Source: Daphnia pulex
Taxonomy: Eukaryota > Arthropoda > Branchiopoda > Diplostraca > Daphniidae
Reading direction: 5' to 3'
DNA: 64,000 nt
Assembly: GCF_021134715.1 (NCBI RefSeq)
Contig: NC_060021.1
Location: 11,068,501 to 11,132,500, forward strand
Numbering within the stretch: position 1 is the first letter of the stretch; every line of letters starts with the position of its first letter. The notes under the pieces were generated by a model. It saw only the letters and a list, made by a program, of their open reading frames with translations, was not told the origin of the DNA and ran no database searches. A program made the position numbers and the translations under genes. Positions 1 through 11,491 of the stretch are shown piece by piece.

Positions 1-799
1 GAGTTTTAGATATTGTTGTTTCATCACCTATTTGAATAAATAGAATATTGCTATGAGCGTATATATAGAACGACGCAATCGCAATGAAAAAACTTAAAAA
101 CCTGAATTAATCTTCAGATTCCTACTTATCCGATTTATTTTATTTGTTAGGATGCCCGGTCAGAAGACCAGGCTTTCGAAAAATTAGTCATATAGACTCA
201 TCAATTGCTCCCAACCACGGAAATCTTTAGTAAAAGGCGAAAGATTTATCCGGGTGTTGATTGGAAACCAGAGTACTTTTCAGAGGAAAACTTCCAAAAT
301 ATATACCGTTGCCCATCTCAAGGGAGACTAGCGAAATTTGTTCTATTTTGAGCATTCAAAACAACAATCCGTTTCAAAATACTTTTTTTTACATATAAAT
401 TTCTGTTAGAATGAAAACCGCTACACAAAGTTCACTTACCAGTTTTGAAATATTTCTCTTTAACTAATGTTAGCTGAGTAAAAAGTTAAATTTTAGGATA
501 AAAACTATGCTTTAGCATTGGGAAGGCAGTAGGAAACGCCCCAAGCATTCTAAAGGTTGGGCATGGGTTGGAAAAGGGAGAGGGACGTACACGTACGACG
601 CGTACGACCAATTTTCTTATTATCCACTTATTATTTACAGAATTTGAAAAGGATATGAAAATTGTTGTTTTTTTCAAGTTTTTCTTATGTTAGAATAAAA
701 AATTTGAAAACTGTTAAGTAATTGAAACTATTGCCATAAATTTGATCCGTCAACCTCGCGAACGAAATCAGTATTCGCTACTGCTGTGCAATAACAAAT
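1..799. other. 5' intergenic, no gene recognised
   Basis: I see no coding exon here. The stretch is AT-rich with scattered stops in all frames. The only sizeable open frame (486-677, minus) is low-complexity and has no family resemblance. The last 100-200 nt before 800 should hold the SDHC promoter and a short 5' UTR, but no clear TATA box stands out. An upstream gene ending to the left of the window cannot be excluded. Confidence 0.5.
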
Positions 800-1561
800 A
801 TGGCGCTTTTACGGTAGAAATAAAATATAAAACAATTTTTTAAAACTTTCCTAATATCTAGAACCAGTTTTTTTCTAAATATGTTTTTAATTTTGTTTTT
901 ATTAGTACCATCTTAAAAAATACTACCCAAACCCGGCTACTCACAGCAGCTCCGGTCAAATCATGGTAGATGTTTTGGTGAAGGATGATTTAACATATTT
1001 TAACGTTTCCCCTTATTAATTGCTGCAGGCAACACACTGTGTCAGCCTCTACGTTCGGAATTAAAAGCGTCGAAGCTAATCGTGCTAAACCCCTTTCAAA
1101 TGAAAATTTTGAAGATAAGAATAAGAGGTTGCAACGGCCAATTTCTCCCCATCTATCTATTTACCAATTCCAGTCTAATATGGCTTTGTCCATTACACAT
1201 CGTTTTACTGGTCTTGCACAAAATGGACTGATGTATGGTCTAGCTATTGGTAATTTCATCAATCAATCTTTACATCAATAAATATGTTTTAATATGCTTT
1301 ATTTGTAATCTGATAGGTGCCATGGTATTGCCTGCATCATTTCCACATTATTTGGGAATGTTGGAAGCTGCACACCTTCCACTTATTGTATTGGCTGGGA
1401 AGTTTCTCATTGCTTTTCCATTTTCCTATCACCTGATTAATGGAATGAGACACCTTGTGTGGGATACTGGTTTCAACCTCACAATTAAGGGAATTCAAAG
1501 CACAGGGTATGTTGTCCTTGCAGCTGCTGTTTCATTAGCATTATATTTGACATCCCTTTGA
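800..1561 (+). CDS. SDHC: Succinate dehydrogenase cytochrome b560 subunit (complex II membrane anchor)
   Basis: Membrane anchor subunit of mitochondrial complex II; with SDHD it binds heme b and ubiquinone in the inner membrane. Coding exons are 800-813, 906-965, 1029-1249 and 1317-1561, with GT/AG junctions and consistent phases, giving 179 aa. The first exon carries only four codons and two bases of the fifth. Residues 1-40 look like a mitochondrial presequence (basic, Ser/Thr-rich, no acidic cluster). The family signature SITHRFTG is at 79-86 (quinone-site Ser and Arg). The heme-ligand region with H137, N-G-x-R-H and W-D is at 137-148. Three hydrophobic segments lie at about 86-106, 114-136 and 158-178. 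The length matches animal SDHC. A consensus AATAAA follows the stop. The 3' end faces REXO2, with stop codons only about 98 nt apart. Confidence 0.95.
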
Positions 1562-1622
1562 ACACAGTACATGCAATCCAATAACTGCATTGTATTTACA
1601 GTTTGATTTGTGGGTGGGTGTG

Positions 1623-1628
1623 AATAAA
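1623..1628 (+). terminator. Polyadenylation signal of SDHC
   Basis: AATAAA lies 62 nt after the SDHC stop codon, in the gap between the convergent SDHC and REXO2 genes. Cleavage 10-30 nt downstream would end the SDHC mRNA at or just inside the last REXO2 exon on the other strand. Confidence 0.75.
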
Positions 1629-1659
1629 GGTAGTAGACTGTTACATAAATAATGTGTTT

Positions 1660-2510
1660 TCATTTGAAAATATTTGCTTTGTAGAAGCTCAGTTCCATCA
1701 GACTTTCTTTTATGTCATCCATGGCTCTATGAGTTAAGGATTTTGGGGGAGCATTTTTCAAAACATCTGGATACCACCTCCTAATTCCAGATGTATTTTG
1801 CTAATGATTTAAAAAAAAAAGTTTAAATTAATTTATTACCTTCCCAATTCCTTGATGGTTGAAACATCTATTATCCGGTAGTGCAGATGGTTTATGAGTT
1901 TGGGCATGTACTTGTACAGAAATCTTTTATCTTCACCAATGGAATTCCCAGCCAGCGGGCATTCTCCGGGGTTAGTATAACGACCAATAAAATCAACAAG
2001 CTTTTCTTGAGCTTCTTCAACACTGATATTACTATTTCTACATGCTTCTGTTAACCCAGACTGAAAGAAAGTAAGTGTTATGATTTGGATAAACAGTATT
2101 GAATGAATTATTTGAAACCTCTCCATGTGTTTTTTTACACCACTCTCCCTATATTATAAGATAGAATATATAATATAATATATAAGAATAATATAATATA
2201 ATAGATATAACCATTCCATCTAAGATGCTATCAGGTTGATTAATGATGATGTTAGGACCTTCAGCAACAATGTTCAAGTCTTGATCAGTGATAAGACAAG
2301 CAGCTTCAAGAATGTGGTCCTTGGTGTCGTCCAACCCCGTCATCTATAAAGAAAATTAGCTTATAAAAAACTAATTTTTGACTTGTTCCTTGGAAACCAA
2401 TTCACCTCTAGATCCATCCATACGATTCTGTTTCTAGCGGCTAACGCTGCGTTGGTCATTGTGCGAGCGTATATGTAACGTGAAACCAATCTCAAATTAT
2501 TTGTAAACAT
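1660..2510 (-). CDS. REXO2: Oligoribonuclease, mitochondrial (DEDDh 3'-5' exoribonuclease)
   Basis: Degrades two- to five-nucleotide RNAs left by other nucleases; animal REXO2 acts in mitochondria and cytosol. Coding exons in transcript order are 2406-2510, 2212-2343, 2119-2148, 1840-2060 and 1660-1780, giving 202 aa. The N-terminal ~28 residues are basic and hydroxylated with no acidic residue, fitting a mitochondrial presequence. Catalytic DEDDh residues are visible: D33 and E35 in WMDLEMTGLD, D133 in [10 protein letters not shown]180 and D185 in HRAMDD. The third exon is a 30-nt microexon, [10 protein letters not shown], needed to join the two flanking conserved blocks. The usual E-H-H-G-K of the family is here K-T-H-G-E, a mild divergence. 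The gene is head-to-tail with GTF2H3 and convergent with SDHC. Confidence 0.94.
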
Positions 2511-3006
2511 CCGGAAATTAACGGTACGTAATCTAAATTATTATTCTTTTGAAAACTCTTATATAGTTAACCTTGCCTTGTCTCTTTTCAAGATACCTAG
2601 CAGACGAAAAGCTATTCAAAATTTGGTGAAGTAAAGCTACATTTTCATTTTGTTAAAAATTTTCATTTTTTTTTTAAATTGTTAATTTTTTCTAAAAAAA
2701 TCGAAATTTTAAATCAGAGATAACCTAACAATCGAACTAACCTAACAATATCTCTGCCACTAAGAAAAGTATAGTTATAACAATCAGTCTTTTTAGTCTT
2801 AATTTTTTTTCTTTCTTCATAAAGAGTAGAGACTAGAGAGTATAGAGTAGAGACCAGTAGAGACTAAAGAGAAACCCAAGAAACATTGAATGGTCATGTA
2901 CAAAACAATTTCTTTTTGTATGCCACGGAAATTTACAGCAAAGTGCTAAATTGAGCTTCAGTCAGAGCTTTTTGGGCAATAATTAATTTTTCACTGTATC
3001 TTCCAT
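2511..3006. other. Intergenic between REXO2 and GTF2H3
   Basis: No coding sequence found. It should contain the REXO2 promoter/5' UTR and the GTF2H3 3' UTR. A short degenerate AGAGACTAGAGAG-like purine repeat at about 2822-2872 and poly-T/A runs at 2650-2700 are the only structure I can see. Confidence 0.5.
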
Positions 3007-4178
3007 TTATTCCATTCGAGGACGCTTCTTCGGTTTGGAGGGTACGATTGCAGGTCTATTAAGTTTGAATTCTGTGTTACATGTGGTACAAAGAATGCTG
3101 AATTTGCAGAAAACTAGAAACAAGCAATAAGTTACTGAAAGTGAAGAGTAATGATAAAAACCATTAACTTACTTGAAAGACAAACAGAGCAGACCCATCC
3201 AATATCAACTAGTTTGTGGTGGCAGAAGCAAGCTGCTCTGTAATCAACTTTTGTAGGAGGTGGCAAGACAATTTTGGATCTACAAGATGGACCTGGAAGG
3301 AAAACCCACAGCAAATACTCCAGTAATCCAACAACAGTAGGAATTCGTAAGTATTGCCCTCCAGTTATGTCACAGCCTTGTTGTAGTAATCCAGAATCAG
3401 TATCCATCATGCAACAGTCAATCACAACATTCTGTAAAAGAGAAACATTCTTACTATTTTCTTAAAAAATATTGATTTTAAAGTAAGCATATTACCTCTT
3501 TCTGAGCTGTGAAGAACACATTCATAAAGGTCATGTACTGCAAAGCACTGTCAGAACTGCCACTAACAACAAGTATGCGTGGTTTTAACTGATGACTCAA
3601 ACTAAGTTCCCTTTGAACTTTATGAATGTGGCACAGAGCACGAGCCATAGCTCCCCCTAATAATGAGTCTGATGTAGTAGAATCATGGTCAATTGAATCT
3701 TTCAAGATTAGCTCTGAAAGGCCATGACGAATATCGGAATCAACTTTTGCAAACATGTCATACTGCCCAGGTCGGTTATGGTAGGATTTAGAATTCCCAT
3801 TTTCGGAAGGGTACAAAAACTTTCTATTAAAAAAATATATAAGATGGTCATTGTCTTATGAATAAGTCTTGTAAGATAAAATTTTTTAAATCACTTACGT
3901 AGACTTGCTGTTGCAGGCAATGACTGCCAGTTTGTTGTGAGAGCCTTGCATCAAGTGGGCATTTCCAAATCCAATCAAGGCATCAAAAATTCTATTCATC
4001 ATTGTAGATCCATTATCAATTATTGCTTGACTTGCGAATTTTTTGGCAGGAGTAGCATCAATCACAATCGCCACTAACGGAGTTTCAATGCGCTCTGCAA
4101 TCACAATTTAGATATTTTAGCCACCACAATTTTTTTATAACAAATGAAATTCTACGGTTCACCTTCTTTATCTTCCAT
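3007..4178 (-). CDS. GTF2H3: TFIIH core subunit p34 (general transcription factor IIH subunit 3)
   Basis: Core TFIIH subunit (Tfb4/p34), acting in transcription initiation and nucleotide-excision repair, where it pairs with p44. Coding exons in transcript order are 4163-4178, 3899-4094, 3496-3823, 3173-3431 and 3007-3113, giving 301 aa (human about 308). The first coding exon is only 16 nt. A von Willebrand A-type fold starts at [13 protein letters not shown] (about residue 8) and runs through [13 protein letters not shown] near 150. The C-terminal third carries a Cys-rich zinc module, including CFCHHK, WVCSVC and LCTTCNTEF, and a basic tail ending KPKKRPRME. The start is the only ATG of the short first exon. 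The stop codon is embedded in an AATAAA on the coding strand. The gene is divergent from the formin. Confidence 0.95.
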
Positions 4179-5222
4179 TTTGCATGAGATTCTATTCTAT
4201 CTAATCTTTAAAAAAAAGTGGAATTAACAACTGGAAGGAAGAGAACACTACTCGATGTAAACAACAAGTTTTAATGAAGCCTCTTCTCAGTGTTTCGGTT
4301 ACAAAATTAGGCCCGGCCGGCCTGGCCGCCTGGCGGGCTTGGCGGCTGGCGCATCGCCGGCATCGCGCGTTCAGGCCACATCGCCCGCATTTATAGGTAG
4401 TTGGAAGTTGGATACCTGTTGGATGTAAAATTACATTTTGGACATGTGTAGACCTAGTGACGCAATTATTTTCATTTATGAAGACTATACCAGAAAAATG
4501 CGCGATATAGAAATATCATGAGTCTTTCATAAAGCTATAGTGGATAAAGAAAAAAGGAAACGACAATTCAAATATCCCACACCTTTATTTGAAAATGAGG
4601 AAATAGCACAACATAGTACGTAAGTGAGTTCTCCCCTCATTCTCTCCCCCCTTTCCGCTTCCTCTTTATTTATTTGCTATATTTGTCTGGCTACGGCGCG
4701 CGAGCCTAGGCAAGGTTATCTTTCATTTATCTTTCTCTCTTTGTTACTTGTATGCATGCTCTCTGATCGCCCTCTACTGGATTAAAAACCCTTCCTCTTA
4801 TATTACACAAAATCTCGTCAGTAGCGGGCGGGAAGAGCTTGCCATCAGGGCGAACTACTTAGGTCGTGTCAAACTCAGTCTCTGTATTGTGACTTGTGTG
4901 TGTCTATGTGTTAAAAAGGCTCCAGTCTCATTTCTACCTGTTGCCTCTGACAAGAATTGGCCTCCCGTACGTCGTATTGACCGACGTGACGTAAGTTTTA
5001 TTTTGTTGTTGGACTGGAATGTCATTATCATCATGTGTAGGAGACACGCCGATTTAGTAATCGTACGCTCTATCGGATGAGAAATCACACATAAAAAGCT
5101 TTCGTCTCGTTATTGGTCGTAACATTGTAATGGTTGAGAGAATGAGAACAAAAATTAGGAAGTGGAATCTGCCGACCACGTGTAATAAAATTCTTGTCTA
5201 GCCCTTATTTTCTTATTTCCAG
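4179..5222. promoter_or_regulatory. Divergent promoter region GTF2H3 / formin, with probable noncoding first exon of the formin
   Basis: About 1.1 kb separates the two opposing start codons. A GC-rich block with GGCCGG/GGCGG motifs lies at about 4310-4390, unusual for this AT-rich DNA and a candidate core promoter. A CT-rich tract at 4630-4740 precedes what looks like a noncoding formin exon ending at a strong donor GTAAGT after 4990. The matching acceptor is TTATTTCCAG ending at 5222. Transcript boundaries are inferred, not seen. Confidence 0.45.
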
Positions 5223-5276
5223 GTGATCGGGAAGGGATATTACTGTGCCCATGTACACAGGGATCCTAAGGTCGCT

Positions 5277-8200
5277 ATGGCAACCAACGACTATTGTGAG
5301 CCAGATAACGAGAGCAGCTGCAGCAGCGGCAACGGCAGTGCGCAATCGCCGAGCTGCAGTTCCACGAAGAGAGCTACGTCGGCTGACCAGTTGTCGTTGA
5401 TCACCAACAAACACACTAAAGCTCTAGCGTTGAAGAGCTTGTTTGTGGAAAAAGTTCGTGGCGTCAAAGAATTTGGACAGCGTTTGAATAAACTCGGCCG
5501 TCATCTGTCTACCTCGGATCAATCGGAGCTCGCTGCAGGTCCCCGTCTCCTTTCCATTTCGTCAATCGATCCCGACTCCGAACTGCCTCGCCTTGTTCGA
5601 ACCAACGCCTTCAAAGTGAGTTGTTACCCTAGTTACTATACTGTAAATAACACACGTCAAGAGCAAACGTCATGTTTCAATTTTGGTTTAAATTAGGCCA
5701 AACAACGAAACTCACTTACTCAATCGACTTTATCTCCAATCACTCCTCATTGCAGCAGTCCGAACCCCTCTCATCGATCTCCAGACGGACAGCAGCTAGA
5801 ATCTGACTCGGATCGTTCTAATACATCGTTTAGAACTACGTACAGTTTTGACGCATTTAGTGCGGCTCGAGTGGAGGCCAACAGCCAATCTAGCTATCCG
5901 GAACCAGTGCTGCAAGACGCGGCACTATCTGATCAACAACAAGCGTTTCCAGTTAATATTGATTTATTAGATAAACAAAGGAACGACGAAAATAATGGAT
6001 ACGGAGATGATCGTAATCCGGAAGGCACCATCGAAGCCCTTAACGTTGGCTTGTCAAACGATTTGCCCTTGTTGCTAATAAACGATCAACCTCTGACGCT
6101 CGACGATCAGTCCCGCTACGCTAAGGTAGAATTCATAAATTTTTTAAAATAATGTGACATTATTTTCTATATTGTGGACGCAGCAGGAAGATTGGAATGG
6201 AAACTTGGTTGATGACTTGAGCGACTTGGGCGACTTTGAAAGTTGCAGCTCGTCGATTCCCGAAGATAAATCGGCTAACTCTGAATTAGAGAATTCTCCG
6301 TTTTTCCGAAATCGCAGCAGCTCCGACTCCGCAGCAATGGGCAACAAAAGTAGTTCTAGTCAAAAATCCAAGGGGCGGCTTATTTCGAATCCGCGGGTTG
6401 GAACCGAAAATGGTGGAACCGAAACCGAAAAAGGACCAAACCCACCTTTCCAAAATGAGGTTCCAAACAACAGTGGTTCGTCGTCTACACTGTCGGATGA
6501 CAGGACAAGAGATCAACAAGAACAGAATTTTTCACCTCAACGATTGTCCAAAGTTATAGTTATAGGGAAGTCGTTAACATCAGAAACTCTCTATGCTGAT
6601 GTGGACGAGCCTGAAGAAGATCCGTCCAGTTACCAAGACATCGCTCATCACCACACCTGGACGTGTGATGAAAATCTGCTGATCGTTTCCGAGACATCGG
6701 ATAGCATTAATGTACCTGATCTTCCATTGGACAGCAATACCGAAACTTGCAGTTTAAGAGAAGTCTCAGAATTTGAAAATGCTGGAACTGTTTCATTGTC
6801 AAGTGGTTTTGAACAACCGACAAGTGATAATATTGAATTGGATGCTGATACTTCATCATATGCAACAGAACTGTGTTCAAGGTCAAATGAAATAGAACAG
6901 TTACAAATCAAGGACAATTTCCAGCAGTTTGACAAGAAGTTTTTTGCCAAGCATGAGAAGAGTTCCTGCGCCCAAGTAACTCCACATCAACATCTTGCTA
7001 GAGGACAGCTAAATTATCTCTCCCTCGAAGTCCCCAGTCTGTTATTCTACTACGCTGCAGCAGCAAAATATCATATTTTCAAAATATATGCTGAGAAAAA
7101 CAAGTCAGTAAGTTTGATTTTGTGGTCATTTGTTAAAACTTGTAGATTGTATGTTTAATGAAGGGCTGACAAATTTTTCCTTGTTATTTTCTAATACAGG
7201 CAAGCACTACAAAGATTGAAATTGACATGCCAGATATGATGCACCTTGGAGGACATGGAGGCTCCTCATCGGGGCATAACAATAATGGAGCTAATAGATC
7301 TTCTAATGTGCCCAACAATGGACAACCATTTACTCTTACAAGGCATAAGAAAGTGGAAATTCCAGCCACAGCAATTCTTAGTCACACTCAAAATGCCACT
7401 AGACGCGAGCCTAGTGATCTCGGAATTCCGTATCCTTCCAGTAATTATTTTTTACTTTAAATGATGTGTACTATCTAACCATTTCATAATAATATTTCTT
7501 TTTTTTTCCTCTTTCTCCATAAACTTTAGCTTCTGGAGAAAAAGAATCTAATGTGTTACGAAAGGTGGCAAGCCTTACGTATGACTTGGCCATGGAACAA
7601 AAGCAACAACTTAACTCACCAAAAATGCGTTCTTCACTTGAACGACATGATCTCAATTCCTTAGAAAATTTTGAAGGTATAAACTTATTCAATTTGATGT
7701 TAAACATTTATATCACCGGATTTGATTATAACACAGGGCAAATGCTTGTTTCAAATTTACTCTCTTCTATTGATGAGGATCATTACTTGAGGCTCCTTAT
7801 TAGCAAGCCCGATCTGAGGCTTTTGATGAGTCATTTTGTTAATTATTTATTGAATATTGGCATTGTTTGCCCTTTGGAAGATGGGCAAATGTGCGACAAA
7901 TTTATGGTTAGTCGGCCTAATTGTGCAATTTCAGACCTCCTGAATGTTTTGTATCGGAATAACTTGCATTTTTTTCTCAGATGGATCGAATGTATAGATG
8001 GGGTAGACCTGACATGAATAGTAAAGGAACTCCTCGATGTAAAGGAGAGTATTTATCCATACAAGAACATTTGGCAGCGTTCCAACAGGCACGACAAGAC
8101 CATGATGCGGAACTTCTGCGAATTCAAGCTGAATTCCGTCATAAAATCAAAGAAATGGAGGAAACGATTGCCAGTTTAACTAAAGAAGTCACTGTTCTTA

Positions 8201-11035
8201 AAAACCGGCCAACTCTTGAACCTCCACCTTACGTCCCACCTCCAAGGTTGCAACGAAAAACAAGAATTAATCATGTCAAAATTTGATGCATCATGATTTA
8301 TTGTTTTTTTTATTAAATTGTCAAATTGTTACAGTTATTCATCGACTGCTCCACCTCCACCGCCCCCTCCACCCCCATTCTCGTCTTCGGATCATTTCCG
8401 GTCCGGGGTTACCCCCGCTCCACCTCCGCCTCCGTTTCCGACATCGTTAGGGGGACAGGTACGTTCATGATAGCATTTTTTTACCGCATTGAGATTATTT
8501 TTCGCTATTATTAATCGATTCGATAGCCGCCGCCGCCGCCGCCGCCTCCTCCGCCTCCGATGATGGGAGGACCACCACCCCCACCTCCTCCACCCCCAAT
8601 GATGGGTGGACCACCTCCTCCACCTCCTCCTCCAATGATGGGTGGACCACCTCCACCACCCCCTCCTCCAATGATGGGGGGTCCACCTCCTCCTCCTCCA
8701 ATGATGGGTGGACCACCACCTCCTCCTCCAATGATGGGTGGACCACCACCCCCTCCGCCTATGGGTGGACCACCACCCCCTCCGCCTATGGGAGGACCAC
8801 CTCCTCCTCCTGGTAATTAATATAATAAAATAAATTTGATAAATTAAAAAATAATATAAAGCATTTAATAATTATTGAATATTTTTTCCCGAGAAAAAAA
8901 AAATAATATTTTTCCTTAATTTATTTTCAAACGGTCCCGGAGGTCTTGCTTCTCCTCCGTCGCTTCCAGCTCCACCTCAAGGAGGTTGGAATTTCAACAA
9001 ACCCGTTGCCCGAAAGGTAAGTCGTTATAAAACTCTTTGCCGAAAAGAATATTTAGAAACATATGATTTCTTTAGAACCCAGTTGATCCCAAGCTACCGA
9101 TGAAACCTTTATATTGGACAAGGATTTTAATACCATACCAGCCCCCGATGACTGTCACACCAAACACAGTTGACAGCAAGTAGGTTTTGTTGATCCAAAA
9201 CGTTTCAAAAACCAATCAAGCATACTTTATTACTTGTCTAGCTCGACATTGTGGGATAAGTTGGAAGAGATCGCTCCCGAAAGTTGGGATGACTTTTCTG
9301 ACCTATTTTCGCGACAGGTTGTTGTCGCGAAACCAGTGAAACCAAAAGCAGAGAGTAAACCGGTGAAACAACAAACTGTCAAAAGTGAGTAAAGAATCAG
9401 TTAAATTCTGTTGTGTTGGTATTAATATTTATGTTTACTCCATTTCAGTTTTGGACAATAAGCGGTCTCAAATGGTTGGTATTTTAATATCGAGTCGCCA
9501 CTTGGATGTCCAAGAAGTGGAAAGTGCCGTTTACAACTTAGACACCTCTGTGATTGACCTCGAGACTCTTCAAAAGATTTTCGAATTACGAGCCACGGAA
9601 GATGAATTAGCTACAATGCGCATAACTTTGGAACAACAGCCAGATGCTATCATGGACAAGCCAGAAAATTTCCTACTCGAGCTGGCCAACATACCAAGTT
9701 TTTCTGAGCGTGTAGCGTGCTTTATGTTTCAAAACAGTTTCTTTGAAATTCTCACCGCCATCTCAAATCCGCTCAATAATCTCAAAGTAAGTATTTTAAA
9801 ATCTAGTAGTGAATGTTTTTTATTCACATTTTTCCCATGCTTACTTTATTTTGGAATTTATTCTCAGCTAATATGTGACAAATTGATGACGAGTGTCGAA
9901 GTTTCTCGTGTCCTGGGTATCATTCTTGCGCTTGGAAATTATATGAACGGAGGCAATCGTCAGCGCGGACAAGCAGATGGTTTTGCTATCGATATTCTTC
10001 CAAAAATTAAAGATGTAAAAAGTAAAGACAATACGCTCACTTTAATTTTCTACGTTGTCAAAGTTTACATTCAGGTAATGTTTTACATGAGTTAAAATTT
10101 TAATAATTGTGAAATAATGGATATCGTACTGTATGTGAGATTAGAAATTCGATGAAAAGGCTGGAACGAATGATGCTCGCATGCCGCTACCAGAGCCGAC
10201 TGACTTGGATAAAGCTGGACACTTAAAATTCGAAGAGCTAGAAGCTAGTCTTAGACAGCTAAATAAAGAAATTGAAGGTACAACTTTTTTTTTATGAGGT
10301 AGCTAATTCGAATCGCAATTAAATTTATTGTTATTTTTTGCAGGTATTGAACAAAAAGCTAACCAAGTAATAGCGGCATCGGAGGAGATACATTTGGAGC
10401 CATTCAAGGAAAAAATGGAGTCTTTTTTTGTGCAAGGTTTGGATCTCATGAAATGAGTTTACAATTTTCTTGTGTTTTTAAATCTATTTTTCTTTTAGCA
10501 AAAAAGTCACTATCCGAGGAAGAAGAAAATTTGACAGAATGCAAACAAAGGTAATTATAATAGGAAGAAGTTTGACTATTAAATTGTCATTACTGGTCAT
10601 TTATTTTCTCTTGTAGATTTGAAGCCGTTTTGAAATATTTCAAATTCACACCTAAAAAAAATTCAGAGCTCGACCCAAAGGATTTCTTTGGTTTGTGGTC
10701 TACGTTTGCGTCAGATTTTAAAGATATTTGGAATCGTGAACAGCAACGTATTATCAAAGAAAAGTAAGCCTTTTTTATATTTTATTAATTTTTTTATTTA
10801 TTTTATTAACACAACAATTCATTCTTCTTTCGCGGATTCAGTTTGGATAAAGCTAAGCAAGCTGTGAAACAGAAAAAATTACAGAGTAGTTCAAGTTATG
10901 GCTATGCTAAATCGAAAACTGACGAGGGAACTTTGGTAAGTCGTCCAGTTTATTTGCTCTACTTTTAAGATATGGTCTAACAATGTTTTTGCAATTTTAC
11001 AGAAAGCAAGATTGCTTAGTCGAAAAAAGAAATAA
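5277..11035 (+). CDS. capu: Cappuccino/FMN-class formin (actin nucleator)
   Basis: Nucleates and elongates unbranched actin filaments; cappuccino-class formins work with Spire. Coding exons: 5277-5615, 5697-6125, 6184-7107, 7200-7440, 7530-7906, 7981-8246, 8335-8458, 8527-8812, 8943-9016, 9076-9179, 9242-9384, 9449-9786, 9868-10074, 10145-10277, 10344-10436, 10499-10550, 10617-10763, 10842-10935 and 11003-11035, giving 1467 aa. Residues 1 to ~640 are Ser/acid-rich and poorly conserved. A conserved region (FDYNTGQMLVSNLL through the IGIVCPL block) and a coiled coil precede FH1. FH1 (about 860-1010) has repeated polyproline-MMGG units. FH2 (about 1020-1430) starts at KPLYWTRI and contains MPLPEPTDLDKA, typical of FMN/Capu rather than Diaphanous formins. 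The tail GTLKARLLSRKKK is basic, as expected for a Spire-binding FSI motif. The start is the first in-frame ATG of the exon; an upstream coding exon is possible. Confidence 0.9.
8560..8810 (+). repeat. Tandem polyproline-MMGG repeat in formin FH1
   Basis: About eight imperfect 27-36 nt units encode six to eight prolines followed by (M)MGG. The unit is highly C-rich and its codons vary between units (CCT/CCA/CCC), so it is not a recent pure slippage array, although the last three units are nearly identical. Each polyproline run is a potential profilin-actin docking site, so unit number should affect elongation speed. The array likely varies between individuals. Confidence 0.85.
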
Positions 11036-11491
11036 TGTTTGGAATTTCACTTTTGCCTTTTCATATTTATATATAACTTCTTTTTCCACCACGACACACG
11101 TACTTTTGTCCAATACCACTATGATAAAGTTGAATTTCTCGTAATCTCGTAACACTTAGATGTCGATCAAAGGCTTGGTTTGTCCATGTTATTTATCCTC
11201 TCAAACCTTATTATACTGATATAAAGTCGATTTGCGGCTTGTCGAATTGTTAAGCATTCAAAATGAAAAATAACTTGTTAATTATGCAATAAGTCATGCA
11301 GTTAAATTCTTTCCAAATATGAGGTATCTGAGTAGTATAAATAATGCTTCAAGTACAAAAGTAAAGAATGTTAGGATGGTACTGATAAATAATAATTAAG
11401 ACAACAGTAGAAATATTTCAAATACACTTCATTAAGCTCATTCTAGAAATCAAATTTTGTATGTATTGAATCAAATTTCACAAACAATCTT
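11036..11491. other. Convergent 3' region between formin and DR1
   Basis: AT-rich with no coding sequence. It should contain the 3' UTRs of both genes. I see no perfect AATAAA on the formin strand; AATAAG at about 11289 and ATAAAT at about 11385 are variants that could serve. Confidence 0.45.

Noticed and set aside
486-677. Minus-strand 63-codon frame
   Set aside because: Low-complexity, no homology pattern and no splice or promoter context.
8495-8749. Minus-strand frame with HPSLEEE repeats
   Set aside because: It is the antisense of the formin polyproline repeat; the repeated pattern is a by-product of the FH1 codons.
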